Virus record (IMG/VR): IMGVR_UViG_3300013093_000315
Span: 1-21,833 of that record
From: a virus
DNA: 21,833 bases
Reading direction: 5' to 3' (one strand)
The position numbers and the translations under genes were made by a program. A model generated the notes under the pieces. That model had not been told where the DNA came from and did not search any database. It saw nothing but the letters and a program-made list of their open reading frames with translations. Positions 15,701-21,833 of this stretch are shown here, in pieces (positions within the stretch are counted from its first letter, which is position 1; the number at the start of each line of letters is the position of its first letter).

Positions 15701-17155
15701 AAGACCATTAACAATTCCTAGACCATAACCACCATTATTAATGTTTTGACCAATTCGAACATAATTTCCAACCGATTGGTTTATTGAATTCGAATTTAAT
15801 TCTAAAAAAGAAGTCCAGTTTGTAGAAGGAGCAGCAGTTGGATATGTCCAAAATTCAATACAAAAGTTATTACTACCAAAATTAAAAGCTGATGTATTAG
15901 CAATAGAAAAAGAACTGTTTCCTGTCATATAAACAGCATATGTGCTAAATGATCCTGTTGATGATAGTGCCGTATTTTGTTGAATGTTTGTTGATGTGTA
16001 AAGAGTAACATTGCTTACTGGTACAGGAAGGTTACCTGGATTACCATATGTTGCTGTTGTATTGTAATTTATTGGATTGTTTGGATTTAATGATGAAGGA
16101 TCAGCACCAGTTCCGAATGATGTATCTTGTAAAGAAGGATACTGCAATCCTAAAAATAGTATCTGAGTGTTTGGAGAAACATAATCTGATAAAGGTAACT
16201 GCGGTGGAGTAAACACAGTATTAGGCGCATAAATTACGTACTGCCCGTTTGTATTATTTGCTTGAGTACTTGTTGAAAATCTAAAATTAGATAGATAGGC
16301 GTTTAACGGCTGTGTCAACGAACTGCCGTTCATAAGAACGCCAATAACCAATTGGTTATTGGAAGGAAAATTTGTTGTATATGTTAAGTTACCAAAATTT
16401 AATGTATTACTATAATAAGTTGGATATCCATTAATCCATGTGCAAATACCGTTGGTGCTTGTTCTTGAAAGAACAACGTGATTCCAAACACCATGAGGAA
16501 TATAACCTACAGTTTGGTTTATCGTCCATGATGTACCAGTATTACTCATTAAAAGTGTTAAAGAGCTACCGTTTGCAGCTGCAGCAGCATCAAGTCTTAC
16601 TGTTCCATATGAATTGTTTGTTGAATTTTGATTAAGAATAAAAATTGTACCATTTGTATTAGCTTGTTTATTGATATAAAATTCAATACAAAACTGGTTT
16701 AAACCAGTTCCAAATTCGTTACCTGTTCTATCGTTCCAAGCTAATATATCATTAACACCATTAAAATAATATGCGTAACTGTTACCTACGTTATACCCAG
16801 GTGCGAAAATAAATGATTGAGAATTATAAGAAGATGCATACTGTATAGCATTAGCAATAAACGGAGGTGCTATGTTAGCCATTGTCTGATAGTTGAACGA
16901 TGAATTAACAGTCAGATAATCGCTTGTACCATTAAAGAGAATACTACCGCCTTGCAAATTTGCAGTCTTATTTAAAGTTACTGTGTTTGCGCGAGAAAAA
17001 ATTACGTTACCAGAAAACACATTACCAGAAACAGCATACGTAGAAAACACAGGAGTTTCAAACTTGTCAACACTTTCATATTGATTGTTTGAACTTCTTG
17101 TTGAATTTACTACCAGATTTGCTGCGCTGAATATTGCGTTTACTAAAACTGTCAT
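9731..17155 (-). CDS. Giant tandem-LamG adhesin (2474 aa, about ten LamG-like domains)
   Basis: A 2474-aa protein that takes up a third of the window. It contains about ten LamG/concanavalin-A-like jelly-roll domains. Each opens with 'FNG...' and 'F(C/T)(I/V)E.(W/F).(Y/N)', has a central 'W.H(V/I)A..R....T.(Y/W)VNG' and closes with 'GY(I/V/L)SN(L/I/F)R(I/V)'. Approximate domain spans are 130-300, 415-590, 635-790, 850-1015, 1080-1230, 1310-1440, 1520-1670, 1730-1870, 1895-2045 and 2155-2310. Linkers carry 'LLTAQS..LIDNS.N', a pattern I associate with aquatic-phage tail proteins. An isolated 'FNGTSDYLTVN' at 74-84 looks like a truncated extra domain. LamG folds bind glycans, so binding to host surface polysaccharide or virion decoration is likely. 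The gene begins one base after the preceding stop with no clear Shine-Dalgarno, suggesting translational coupling. The C-terminus ends 'PVTVSGGGTISEIWI'. Confidence 0.9.
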   Translation of the reverse strand: MTVLVNAIFSAANLVVNSTRSSNNQYESVDKFETPVFSTYAVSGNVFSGNVIFSRANTVTLNKTANLQGGSILFNGTSDYLTVNSSFNYQTMANIAPPFIANAIQYASSYNSQSFIFAPGYNVGNSYAYYFNGVNDILAWNDRTGNEFGTGLNQFCIEFYINKQANTNGTIFILNQNSTNNSYGTVRLDAAAAANGSSLTLLMSNTGTSWTINQTVGYIPHGVWNHVVLSRTSTNGICTWINGYPTYYSNTLNFGNLTYTTNFPSNNQLVIGVLMNGSSLTQPLNAYLSNFRFSTSTQANNTNGQYVIYAPNTVFTPPQLPLSDYVSPNTQILFLGLQYPSLQDTSFGTGADPSSLNPNNPINYNTTATYGNPGNLPVPVSNVTLYTSTNIQQNTALSSTGSFSTYAVYMTGNSSFSIANTSAFNFGSNNFCIEFWTYPTAAPSTNWTSFLELNSNSINQSVGNYVRIGQNINNGGYGLGIVNGLGAVGNDTNIGYGTLPINTWSHLALVKNDRAFRLYRNGSLISTTTANATNYSIPFWYTNNALTIGIDAYPGDGNTASNSAFKGYISNLRITNGNTVYNSNFIPPNSTFSNTTSTNLSLLTFNSSSLTDQSPFNLTISNTGYANLVPVTISYSTFDFNNHDFTMECWAYINEQNQSAATLNQYYTLFELNDNTTSNRVYLEQYVNSLHFAINGTLYINAPPLIPRQWHHCVVQRYLGVTFLYVDGILQGTTTTNYSGPSSNTYYSFQSGASVPYWTSNIDKMDGYVSNVRITKGAVYKSFTPPTTALTGNSSTLMLTAQSNTLIDNSPNNPNNTPWVPTGPIITNTDTPFPNTYSIYFNGTSQANVTYNANLNLSSGDFTVEAYVFSEAIGPSNSNTNIQSILDKDGVSGSTYPSYNLYLSPSAFTSGSGWWYPAFRVGSGNGVTSIQQIYSNVAINFGTWNHIAATKQGTTLNLWVNGVLANTQALSATITDGGKALVIGNEQGQSCTYFEGYISNIRITKGNALYTTNFTPSNTALTASTNTTLLTAQSPILIDNSSTNNIIVSSTIQFSNTVVPFTPAASWRFTNTVSTTLSQRDMLPMHFGTNNFTVEAFVNLTGLPTQDTWPAQASNTFVLVGTGTPSLADGIDCLIGSQHLSIQVNDVQYLSTNVHGISANTWYHLAYVRNNGVVTFYVNGTSIGSNTFANSTGLGSNTYIGSETNQVSYFNGYISNLRVINGSALYTTNFTPPTANLTYISNSTATTTILTCQTMGNLNDAATANSTLLRSYGFTSSPWLGVKTNTNIIPFANTFSFEFDGQSQILQSLGSLAFPNFSSGFTVEMFAYFNNNVFPYQLVSSSLGSPFYLTATNTTNFSVSGTNFTSPVTLAGNTWYHIAVNRNPTTNATTVFVNGTKSTTGNVAITTSFGSINYIAGNTTTSAFKGYLSNIRVSGFSNAYDSTASTITVPTAPLLPTSNTTILLTANIASIKTPFNDPIGSTVWSGGSVGFSNTVVPFSGTYSYYFNGTQGIAGQPTIAPGQWKLLSSLPILQQFCIEAWIYPLSFSSNWGNSTTQSGLIGYGTINNTYLQWSFGPNLNGQLVFYIWTGSAISVIHPTTIPVGKWTHIAAVKNGYNLTLYVDGIPYSATINTTDYEAGPQCYINIGEWNNSFIHGYVSNLRVSNTLVYPSASNTTPIASIPVPTSPLLPVSNSTAQTYLITSQNNILTDSSGYFGANVGYSLSTFGYGNNFQVTSFQYGSFSNAVIDAWIYPTSNTGNSVIIDQLSSNTGGLGNWNLYMNNGTLTYSYDGNNIITGPSITPNTWTYVTIVKDSANVYLYTNSSLSNTIAYSNVFGNSSTLIYVGASQLGGVNNFFNGYVSNLRIANSNIIQTRVTSNSYYFDGSNTFLSTPANSAFSFGTGDFTLETWVYPVGFGPTNVTSNSSYSYYWIWGYKSGSATSPWLAWSNTGLVYATDSGNVISTSTQLPLRTWSHVAVSRVSGNSNMYLNGTIIGSNTSDTNNYTDANSKPIGATGGTGNTFNWQGYMSNFRIVKGTGVYTTNFTTPSAPLTAISNTVLLTAQNTAIIDNSSNNFTITNNLSVYGVGSWGNVISTNNSPTFSNTVTTIFTPGTVPSNPTDPNNINNLLLIGQGTSTGQSFRFDKLNNNYMATTYGNLGGAPFGFGYLDFTVEGWVNLTSLPAGDTIGSGFYIVGTTSGGSYTDGMAFFIGRTKMFMQFAGVQYISNANHNMSINNWYHVAWVRKSGLLTFFVNGVIAGSVIAAPSPSIGTLFSIGNSDGYQTNNTQQFDGYLSNLRITKFVALYTSNFTPPTEPFNITNGINFGTTSYLSLSDAGLYFDVISGYSNGYSTPVGNPTFFVNKNPFAAEAVIDSSQYNNLITQSNRYSPTMVMNSPFGNSNTLTVTGSKQPVITTNSSIISYINVPLINKSAMANLSTIQIYAANAKYVYANTQQIYITSTVTPVTVSGGGTISEIWI
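10240..16770 (-). repeat. Array of ten diverged LamG-domain repeats
   Basis: The ten domain units of the giant adhesin are recognisable by the recurring codons for GY(I/V/L/M)SN(L/I/V/F)R(I/V), centred near 15445, 14847, 14160, 13515, 12870, 12185, 11580, 11077 and 10287, with the divergent first copy AYLSNFRF near 16300. Unit spacing varies from roughly 500 to 850 bases because linkers differ. Copies are clearly diverged, pointing to old duplication. Confidence 0.8.
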
Positions 17156-17156
17156 T

Positions 17157-18995
17157 TTATATGTTTATGCTCGGAATTAGAGAACTTGTACCACCAGAGG
17201 TAACAGTAATACTTAGTTGTGTATCTGCAGAGTTACTTGTGGTGATTGTTGCTGATTTAGCACCATTGGCGAAAATCATACTATATCCGTCAATTGTAAA
17301 TGTTAAGTTAGCAACCATTCTGTTGTTACTGTTATCGTATGCATTCACGTTAGCTGTTATGCTTACGTTCGAGCCAGCATATATCGGATTACTGTTCGAG
17401 TATACAATACCAATACTTGTTGGAACAGCTGAGTTAGAAGTCGGAGAAACGATATGTAAAGATCCAGGATCTGGGTTACCGTTATCTGCGACATACGCCC
17501 AGCAACGTGCTGTTTGATCAAAACCAACACTGGCTATGCGTCCTGGATAAAGTGAAGCAAAAGTCCAACCAGATGTTGTATTAAAGTTATACCAGTTTAC
17601 GCCTCTGTAGTTAACAACAGCCAACACGTTACTGTTCGCAGGAGAAGCGATATACGTATGAGGAAAGTCAGTAATATTCGGGAACGTCAATGCGCTGTGG
17701 AATGTTAACACGTTGTCATTTGATGTTGCGACAGAGCCAATTTGGAATGTTAGCCATGTGCGCGCGAGCGTGTTCGCGAAACGAGTTGCCGAGTTACTAA
17801 CCCAGCCAGCTCCCATATCGTTATGAGTAAATGTGATATAGTTGTTTGAACCAACTGAAAATTGATATGGACGATAGAACCAGATATTATTAAGCAATGA
17901 TGTTGCGTTGGTATTTGCACCGTGAGCTGCATAGTTAGCATATGTGTTAGCTCCAGGATATGACATTGTGCAGTTAACTTTGGAGATATTTCCAACCTGT
18001 CCTGGACCCCAAATATATTGAACTGGTGCTAAGTTATTTGACGAATCCCAATGCATCGTATAGAACACTTTTCGAGTAGTGCTGTCTGTACGAATGTTAG
18101 AAGGGATTGTCATATTATAGGTTTGAGAATTAGATGTTGCAGGTAACTGAGCAGAAACGACTGCAGTAACAGCTTTTGATGATGCGTTAACATACGAAAC
18201 AGTAATTGGTTCATTAGCTGTGTTATGTTGAGTTTGAACAAAATATGGGTTATTGTTTGAATCTCTACCCATAAAGAGATAATCCATCTGCGCAGTACCA
18301 GTAATCTGTGATTGACCGATAGAGGATTGAGAGGTATAGTTATTTGATGCTGTGATATAATTACATGAACCGCAAATTGAAGTTTGTGTCCAAATTTGTG
18401 GTGGTGAAGATACAGTATCTTCATAAAGGAACATATTACCAAAAAAATATTGGTTAAAGGCAGAACCATAAGTTGTTGACTGTAATGCATTTTGAGTAAT
18501 ATCAGAACCCCAAAGCCCACCATAATTCGAATTGCTAGGAGTATTATTATATGCTATAGAAATTCCATAAAAATAGTTATTACCAGTAATAGCCATCATT
18601 GGTCGAACAGGATTGTTAATTGGATCCATATTCCAATGATATTGATTACCCCAGCCTCTATTAAACCATTGTGCTCCAGGAGTTGCGCCGTCTTCTACCC
18701 ATGCAGTTCCAGAAACTGCATGATTGTAAAGATACATAATACCTTGATTTTGTGAAAACCAACCATTGTATGCAGTATTAATTGAGAACAAATAACGATT
18801 GTTAAAATGAAATCTTTCTTGAGGAAGGAAAGCAAGACTGTTAACATCGTATGGCTGTTTGTCAATAAAAATTCTTGAATTACCTAAATTTATATCTTCA
18901 ATGACAAAAATTTGCCCTGTTTCACCAATCGGATATGTAGTTGATGGCTGAGTAAAAACAGCTGGAGAATTTCTATTTACAGCAAATTGAACCAT
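17157..18995 (-). CDS. Putative adhesin / fibre protein with Ig-like C-terminus (paralog of upstream gene)
   Basis: A 612-aa protein clearly paralogous to the 629-aa protein upstream. Shared blocks include 'G(R/S)(L/I)FI..Q..DV.SL', 'NNPYF......NEPITVSYVN', 'SNIRTDSTTRKVFYTMHWD', 'NLAPVQYIWGPGQVG', 'NCTMSYPGANT' and 'ARTWLTFQIGS'. The C-terminal ~100 residues (from ~510) form an Ig-like module ending 'FANGAKSATITTSNSADTQL'. The central part resembles a multi-bladed beta structure with repeated aromatic/Gly strands (inference only). It has no enzyme motif I can name. The start has a TAAGGT ribosome binding site. The stop is one base before the giant LamG gene. It is probably a virion surface protein for host binding. 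Confidence 0.82.
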   Translation of the reverse strand: MVQFAVNRNSPAVFTQPSTTYPIGETGQIFVIEDINLGNSRIFIDKQPYDVNSLAFLPQERFHFNNRYLFSINTAYNGWFSQNQGIMYLYNHAVSGTAWVEDGATPGAQWFNRGWGNQYHWNMDPINNPVRPMMAITGNNYFYGISIAYNNTPSNSNYGGLWGSDITQNALQSTTYGSAFNQYFFGNMFLYEDTVSSPPQIWTQTSICGSCNYITASNNYTSQSSIGQSQITGTAQMDYLFMGRDSNNNPYFVQTQHNTANEPITVSYVNASSKAVTAVVSAQLPATSNSQTYNMTIPSNIRTDSTTRKVFYTMHWDSSNNLAPVQYIWGPGQVGNISKVNCTMSYPGANTYANYAAHGANTNATSLLNNIWFYRPYQFSVGSNNYITFTHNDMGAGWVSNSATRFANTLARTWLTFQIGSVATSNDNVLTFHSALTFPNITDFPHTYIASPANSNVLAVVNYRGVNWYNFNTTSGWTFASLYPGRIASVGFDQTARCWAYVADNGNPDPGSLHIVSPTSNSAVPTSIGIVYSNSNPIYAGSNVSITANVNAYDNSNNRMVANLTFTIDGYSMIFANGAKSATITTSNSADTQLSITVTSGGTSSLIPSINI

Positions 18996-19004
18996 GGTTA
19001 TACC

Positions 19005-20894
19005 TTAGACGTTTATACTTGTAGTGATATTATTTATTCCACCACCAGAAATTGAAAAGTTTAATGTTGTATCAGCTGAATTACTTGTTGTAATAACACC
19101 AGATTTAGCACCATTAGCAAAAGTCATAGTCGTTCCATCTATCGTAACTGTTACGTTAGTCGAATATCTATTTCCGTTAACATCGTATGCATTTAATGTT
19201 CCTGACGTACTAATAGATGTACCCGTATATGCATAGTTTGTATTCGCCATCACAAGTGAGATATTAACTGGTGTTGATGGTGTAATAATATGAAGCGAAC
19301 CACAACCTTTGTCACCGAACAGACCCCAGAGACGATTCGTCTGATCAAATCCCATGAATATGCAAGGTCCACCAGCATTATACAATCCAGACTGAACCCA
19401 ACCAGTTGCGGAATTGAACGAATAGAACTTAATACCAGAAGCTGCAATAGTAGCAATTGTTGAACCAGATGGAGTTGTTGGCAACCAAGATCTTGGGAAA
19501 TCGCTGTATTGACTGAATGTTATCTTACTATGATAGGTAAGCTGATAATCGTTAGTACCAGAACCAACACTAAATGTTAACCATGTACGTTGTAGTGGGC
19601 TGTTAAATCTTGAAAGATAGTTTGTTGATGTATTTAAAATTCCATGATCAGACCAAGCGAATGTAAGATAAGTTGTACCACCAACAGTAAATTGATATGG
19701 TTTCAACCAAGAAGTACCATATGGATATTGGTTAGCTACTATTTGTTGTGAACCAAGAATTGGTCTATTCGCATAGTTAAAGAAGTTAGTTCCACCTGGA
19801 TATGTCATTGTGCAGTTTGTTTTAGTAACAGCACCAAGGTTAGTTGGATCCCAAACATACTGCACAGGAGCAAGGTTACCATAAGCGTCATAATGCGCAG
19901 TATAGAAAACTTTTCTGTTTGATGCTGCAGTTCTCACATTTGATGGGAACATATTCTGACCAAGTTGTGTAAAAGAAGTCGAAGGTAATTGGTTTGTTAG
20001 AATATCTGTTAATGTTTTAGAAGAAGAATTAATGTATGAAACTGTTACAGGGTCGTTGTTTGCACCCTTGTTTATTCTGAAAAAATATGGATTGTTATAA
20101 ACATCATTACCCATCCAGAAATTTTCATAACCATTCGTTGCTACTAAAACAGTAATAGAAGAAGATGCAGGAGAGCTATAGTTTCTTACATATGTTATTG
20201 GTTGAGAATTATAATAGGGGGATGAACCCTGATATCCATTCGTTTGAATTCCCCAAACAACGTCCTGAGCAGGATCTTCATATAATAAAGCATTTGGAAA
20301 ATATTGATAATAACCACTGGTTACATTGTATTGGTTATCATCTTCCATTTGATTTGTTAATGGAGCTGTAACATCACTGTTATACCAAAACACACGTTGA
20401 ACTACTGATGAAGAGCCATTAATTGGATTTAACGTTCCAGGCATTATCATTAAAATGTTATTAGAGTATGTTTTTATCTGTCCTCTGATAGGATAGTTTT
20501 GTGGATCAAGAGTTAAATGATAGTAATGGCTTGTAAATTTTGGAAAACGATAACTTGCTCCAGAACCACCAGCTTCATTATATGCAGTTCCATAAACAGA
20601 CATACCATAAAGGTTATTAAATCCACCAGATGTAATACCAAAGTTAGTATCAGGTACTTGGCTATTAGGTCCAGAAAGAGATTGTAAATTAGCCATGGTG
20701 TACTGGAGATTATACGACCATTTTTTACCATAAATTGGTGTTAAAGATGCAACATCAAACGCCTGTCCGTTAATGAACAATCTTCCTTGAGTTGGATTGG
20801 GATCTTCTAAAATAGCTGGAATAATTGTATCATACACATATCCAGCTAATGTATAGTTTTGAAAATCCCTTGGCGATTGATAAAACTCTGCCAT
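19005..20894 (-). CDS. Putative adhesin / fibre protein with Ig-like C-terminus (first paralog)
   Basis: A 629-aa protein, first of two tandem paralogs. The N-terminal 60 residues differ most from the second copy (MAEFYQSPRDFQNYTLAGYV), while the region around 'RLFINGQAFDVASL' and residues ~220-450 and ~500-629 align well. The C-terminal Ig-like module has 'YTGTSISTSGTLNAYDVNGN' and 'VTVTIDGTTMTFANGAKSGV' and ends 'LNFSISGGGINNITTSINV'. Cys content is low. The start has a good ribosome binding site (AAGGAAT), and the stop is nine bases before the next start. I infer a virion surface or host-recognition role from composition and context; no specific family is named. Confidence 0.82.
   Translation of the reverse strand: MAEFYQSPRDFQNYTLAGYVYDTIIPAILEDPNPTQGRLFINGQAFDVASLTPIYGKKWSYNLQYTMANLQSLSGPNSQVPDTNFGITSGGFNNLYGMSVYGTAYNEAGGSGASYRFPKFTSHYYHLTLDPQNYPIRGQIKTYSNNILMIMPGTLNPINGSSSVVQRVFWYNSDVTAPLTNQMEDDNQYNVTSGYYQYFPNALLYEDPAQDVVWGIQTNGYQGSSPYYNSQPITYVRNYSSPASSSITVLVATNGYENFWMGNDVYNNPYFFRINKGANNDPVTVSYINSSSKTLTDILTNQLPSTSFTQLGQNMFPSNVRTAASNRKVFYTAHYDAYGNLAPVQYVWDPTNLGAVTKTNCTMTYPGGTNFFNYANRPILGSQQIVANQYPYGTSWLKPYQFTVGGTTYLTFAWSDHGILNTSTNYLSRFNSPLQRTWLTFSVGSGTNDYQLTYHSKITFSQYSDFPRSWLPTTPSGSTIATIAASGIKFYSFNSATGWVQSGLYNAGGPCIFMGFDQTNRLWGLFGDKGCGSLHIITPSTPVNISLVMANTNYAYTGTSISTSGTLNAYDVNGNRYSTNVTVTIDGTTMTFANGAKSGVITTSNSADTTLNFSISGGGINNITTSINV
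19031..19038 (-). promoter_or_regulatory. Possible weak late promoter (AATAAATA) upstream of the 612-aa paralog
   Basis: The minus strand reads AATAAATA, one mismatch from the T4 late consensus, 36 nt upstream of the 612-aa gene's ATG, at nearly the same distance as the perfect box before the S74 fibre. It lies inside the last codons of the preceding gene and may be coincidental in AT-rich DNA. Confidence 0.25.
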
Positions 20895-20904
20895 ATTTTA
20901 TTCC

Positions 20905-21156
20905 TTAGGTATTTGCACTTGCTGTATTGGATTCAGCTGTTTGTAATTCTTGAATTTCTTCTGTTGTAAGTCCAGACATTTGAAAATCAGCGCTAATGCT
21001 GTTCCAATAATCCATAGCATCACCTTCGCTTATCCATGGACGAATTGGATCATCACCAATAGCTGGACGAAATGGTTGATGAATAACAGGATGATCGCCT
21101 CGTTTTACCCATAGCTCTCCATTTTCATATGTCGCTGTTAAAGGATCAACTGCCAT
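20905..21156 (-). CDS. Small acidic protein of unknown function
   Basis: An 83-aa acidic protein with two visible parts: an N-terminal Pro/Arg/His-containing region ('ENGELWVKRGDHPVIHQPFR', 'GDDPIRPWISEGDAMDYWNS') and a C-terminal helix ('MSGLTTEEIQELQTAE') ending in Asn/Thr/Ala. It has a strong ribosome binding site (TAGGAGT) and is flanked by gaps of about ten bases. I do not recognise the family. Its size and place between fibre genes would fit a small fibre-assembly or connector protein, but nothing in the sequence proves this. Confidence 0.75.
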   Translation of the reverse strand: MAVDPLTATYENGELWVKRGDHPVIHQPFRPAIGDDPIRPWISEGDAMDYWNSISADFQMSGLTTEEIQELQTAESNTASANT

Positions 21157-21165
21157 TTTTTACTC

Positions 21166-21630
21166 CTATGTATAAACATATCTAAAATAAACTGATAAGT
21201 TATTACCATAATAACTTGCGTTTGTAGGACCAAGATTGATTGTCAAATTATCACCAGTATTAACAGTAAACGAAGCGTAATTGCTGTAGTAATTTACTGT
21301 TGGTGAAGTTGTATTACCTCCAGATATGGTAAGGTTAGCTACGTTATTTGAACCATCTTTTAATACCGAGATATTTATATTACCACCGAGCGGAGGATTA
21401 CCACAAACAGCGTATATGTTTGTTATTGTTAAATTTGCCTGTGAAAAAAACTGAATAATACCTGTATTTGGTGCCAGAGAACCATATCTATTGTATGTAT
21501 GAATGTAAGAAGGAACAGAACGCCAAGTACCTGTTGTACCATTATAGCGCCAGAAACGTGGCTCGCCAACACCTGGATCGTACTGATAAAAAGTACCGTC
21601 TGAGTAAGTATTTGGAAATGCTAATGTCAT
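21166..21630 (-). CDS. Putative virion protein of unknown function
   Basis: A 154-aa, Asn/Thr/Tyr/Gly-rich protein. The N-terminal 40 residues ('DGTFYQYDPGVGEPRFWRYN' then 'GTTGTWRSVPSYI') resemble the short 'W.Y.G..G.W' segments often found in phage tail appendages. The rest looks like one beta-sandwich ('QANLTITNIYAVCGNPPLGG', 'NINISVLKDGSNNVANLTIS', 'FTVNTGDNLTINLG') of a kind seen in phage fibre heads. The start overlaps the stop of the upstream glycine-rich fibre gene (ATGA), indicating coupling and a shared structure. There are no catalytic motifs. Confidence 0.78.
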   Translation of the reverse strand: MTLAFPNTYSDGTFYQYDPGVGEPRFWRYNGTTGTWRSVPSYIHTYNRYGSLAPNTGIIQFFSQANLTITNIYAVCGNPPLGGNINISVLKDGSNNVANLTISGGNTTSPTVNYYSNYASFTVNTGDNLTINLGPTNASYYGNNLSVYFRYVYT

Positions 21631-21833
21631 GCCGTATACGTTCCGTTAGATGTAAATGTGTGAACCCACCAAGTATTACTACCACATGTATATGATGTTA
21701 CTGTACCGCCAGTGGCTCTTTGTGTTGGTGCATTATAACTTATAATAACAGCTCCGTTAGCGCCTGGAGTATTTCCTGGATATTTTGTCGAACCACCTCT
21801 ACCAATTGTTCCGCAACCAGACGTCGCGCTACA
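21627..21833 (-). CDS. Glycine-rich tail fibre protein, C-terminal 68 residues (partial)
   Basis: An open frame enters from the right edge and ends with TGA at 21629-21627. The visible 68 residues read as a Gly-rich stretch ('CSATSGCGTIGRGGSTKYPG', 'NTPGANGAVIISYN'), then 'GGTVTSYTCGSNTWWVHTFT' and 'SNGTYTA'. The 'G.NGAVIISY' and 'HTFTSNGTYT' elements are characteristic of glycine-rich C-terminal domains of phage tail fibres and adhesins, where polyglycine sandwiches present variable receptor-binding loops. The stop overlaps the next gene's ATG. The N-terminal part and total length are outside the window. Confidence 0.8.
   Translation of the reverse strand, partial: CSATSGCGTIGRGGSTKYPGNTPGANGAVIISYNAPTQRATGGTVTSYTCGSNTWWVHTFTSNGTYTA

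Noticed and set aside
17134-17517. 127-codon open frame on the plus strand
   Set aside because: Antisense to the end of the 612-aa protein gene, with no ribosome binding site or independent support.
21372-21379. Perfect TATAAATA box on the minus strand
   Set aside because: It encodes Asn-Ile-Asn-Ile inside the 154-aa gene, more than 200 nt from the next start, so it is probably chance in AT-rich DNA.
1-21833. tRNA genes, insertion sequences, rRNA, rho-independent terminators
   Set aside because: No convincing cloverleaf, inverted terminal repeats with transposase, or stem-loop plus T-run was seen; intergenic gaps never exceed about 35 nt.

Overview
The window is part of the late structural region of a tailed phage of the T4-like (straboviral, cyanophage/pelagiphage-like) myovirus type. 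All supported genes lie on the minus strand, so transcription runs from high to low coordinates. They are tightly packed: gaps are 0-35 nt and several junctions are ATGA or TAATG overlaps. The phage assignment rests on an ordered run of T4-type neck and tail-completion genes at the low-coordinate end (13, 14, 15, then the start of 16) and on perfect T4-type late promoter boxes (TATAAATA). The DNA is AT-rich. Nothing here fixes the host; the protein types (tandem LamG adhesins, 2-oxoglutarate oxygenase, glycine-rich fibre end) suggest an aquatic bacterium.

Layout in transcription order: (i) 21833-20905 holds the C-terminal end of a glycine-rich fibre protein and two small proteins, one of them (154 aa) virion-like. 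(ii) 20894-17157 holds two paralogous ~620-aa putative adhesins with Ig-like C-termini. (iii) 17155-9731 is a giant 2474-aa protein with about ten LamG-like jelly-roll domains. (iv) 9721-8346 holds an unknown 249-aa protein and a probable Fe(II)/2-oxoglutarate oxygenase. (v) A late promoter at 8343-8351 precedes a 518-aa fibre with a 12-residue repeat stalk and an S74 autocleaving chaperone domain, then an 85-aa unknown protein. (vi) 6493-2417 holds two paralogous cysteine-rich proteins whose shared domain ends in an alternating Cys-Asn tract, one of them fused to a Hint self-processing domain, followed by a 282-aa unknown and a radical SAM/SPASM enzyme with all ten expected cluster cysteines, then a 69-aa protein. 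(vii) A second late promoter at 2414-2421 precedes genes 13-14-15-16.

The host-recognition module (about 19 kb) sits directly upstream of gene 13, where T4 carries wac (fibritin) and its baseplate/short-fibre genes. The most striking part is 2623-6493. One paralog ends naturally in seven alternating Cys residues. In the other, the Hint nucleophile Cys lies three glycines after five alternating Cys, so self-cleavage would also expose a Cys-Asn tail. A SPASM-type peptide-modifying radical enzyme is in the same operon. I propose, as inference only, a phage fibre-tip maturation system: a self-processed, metal-binding or radical-modified Cys-Asn tip, analogous to the iron-binding HxH tip of T4 gp37.
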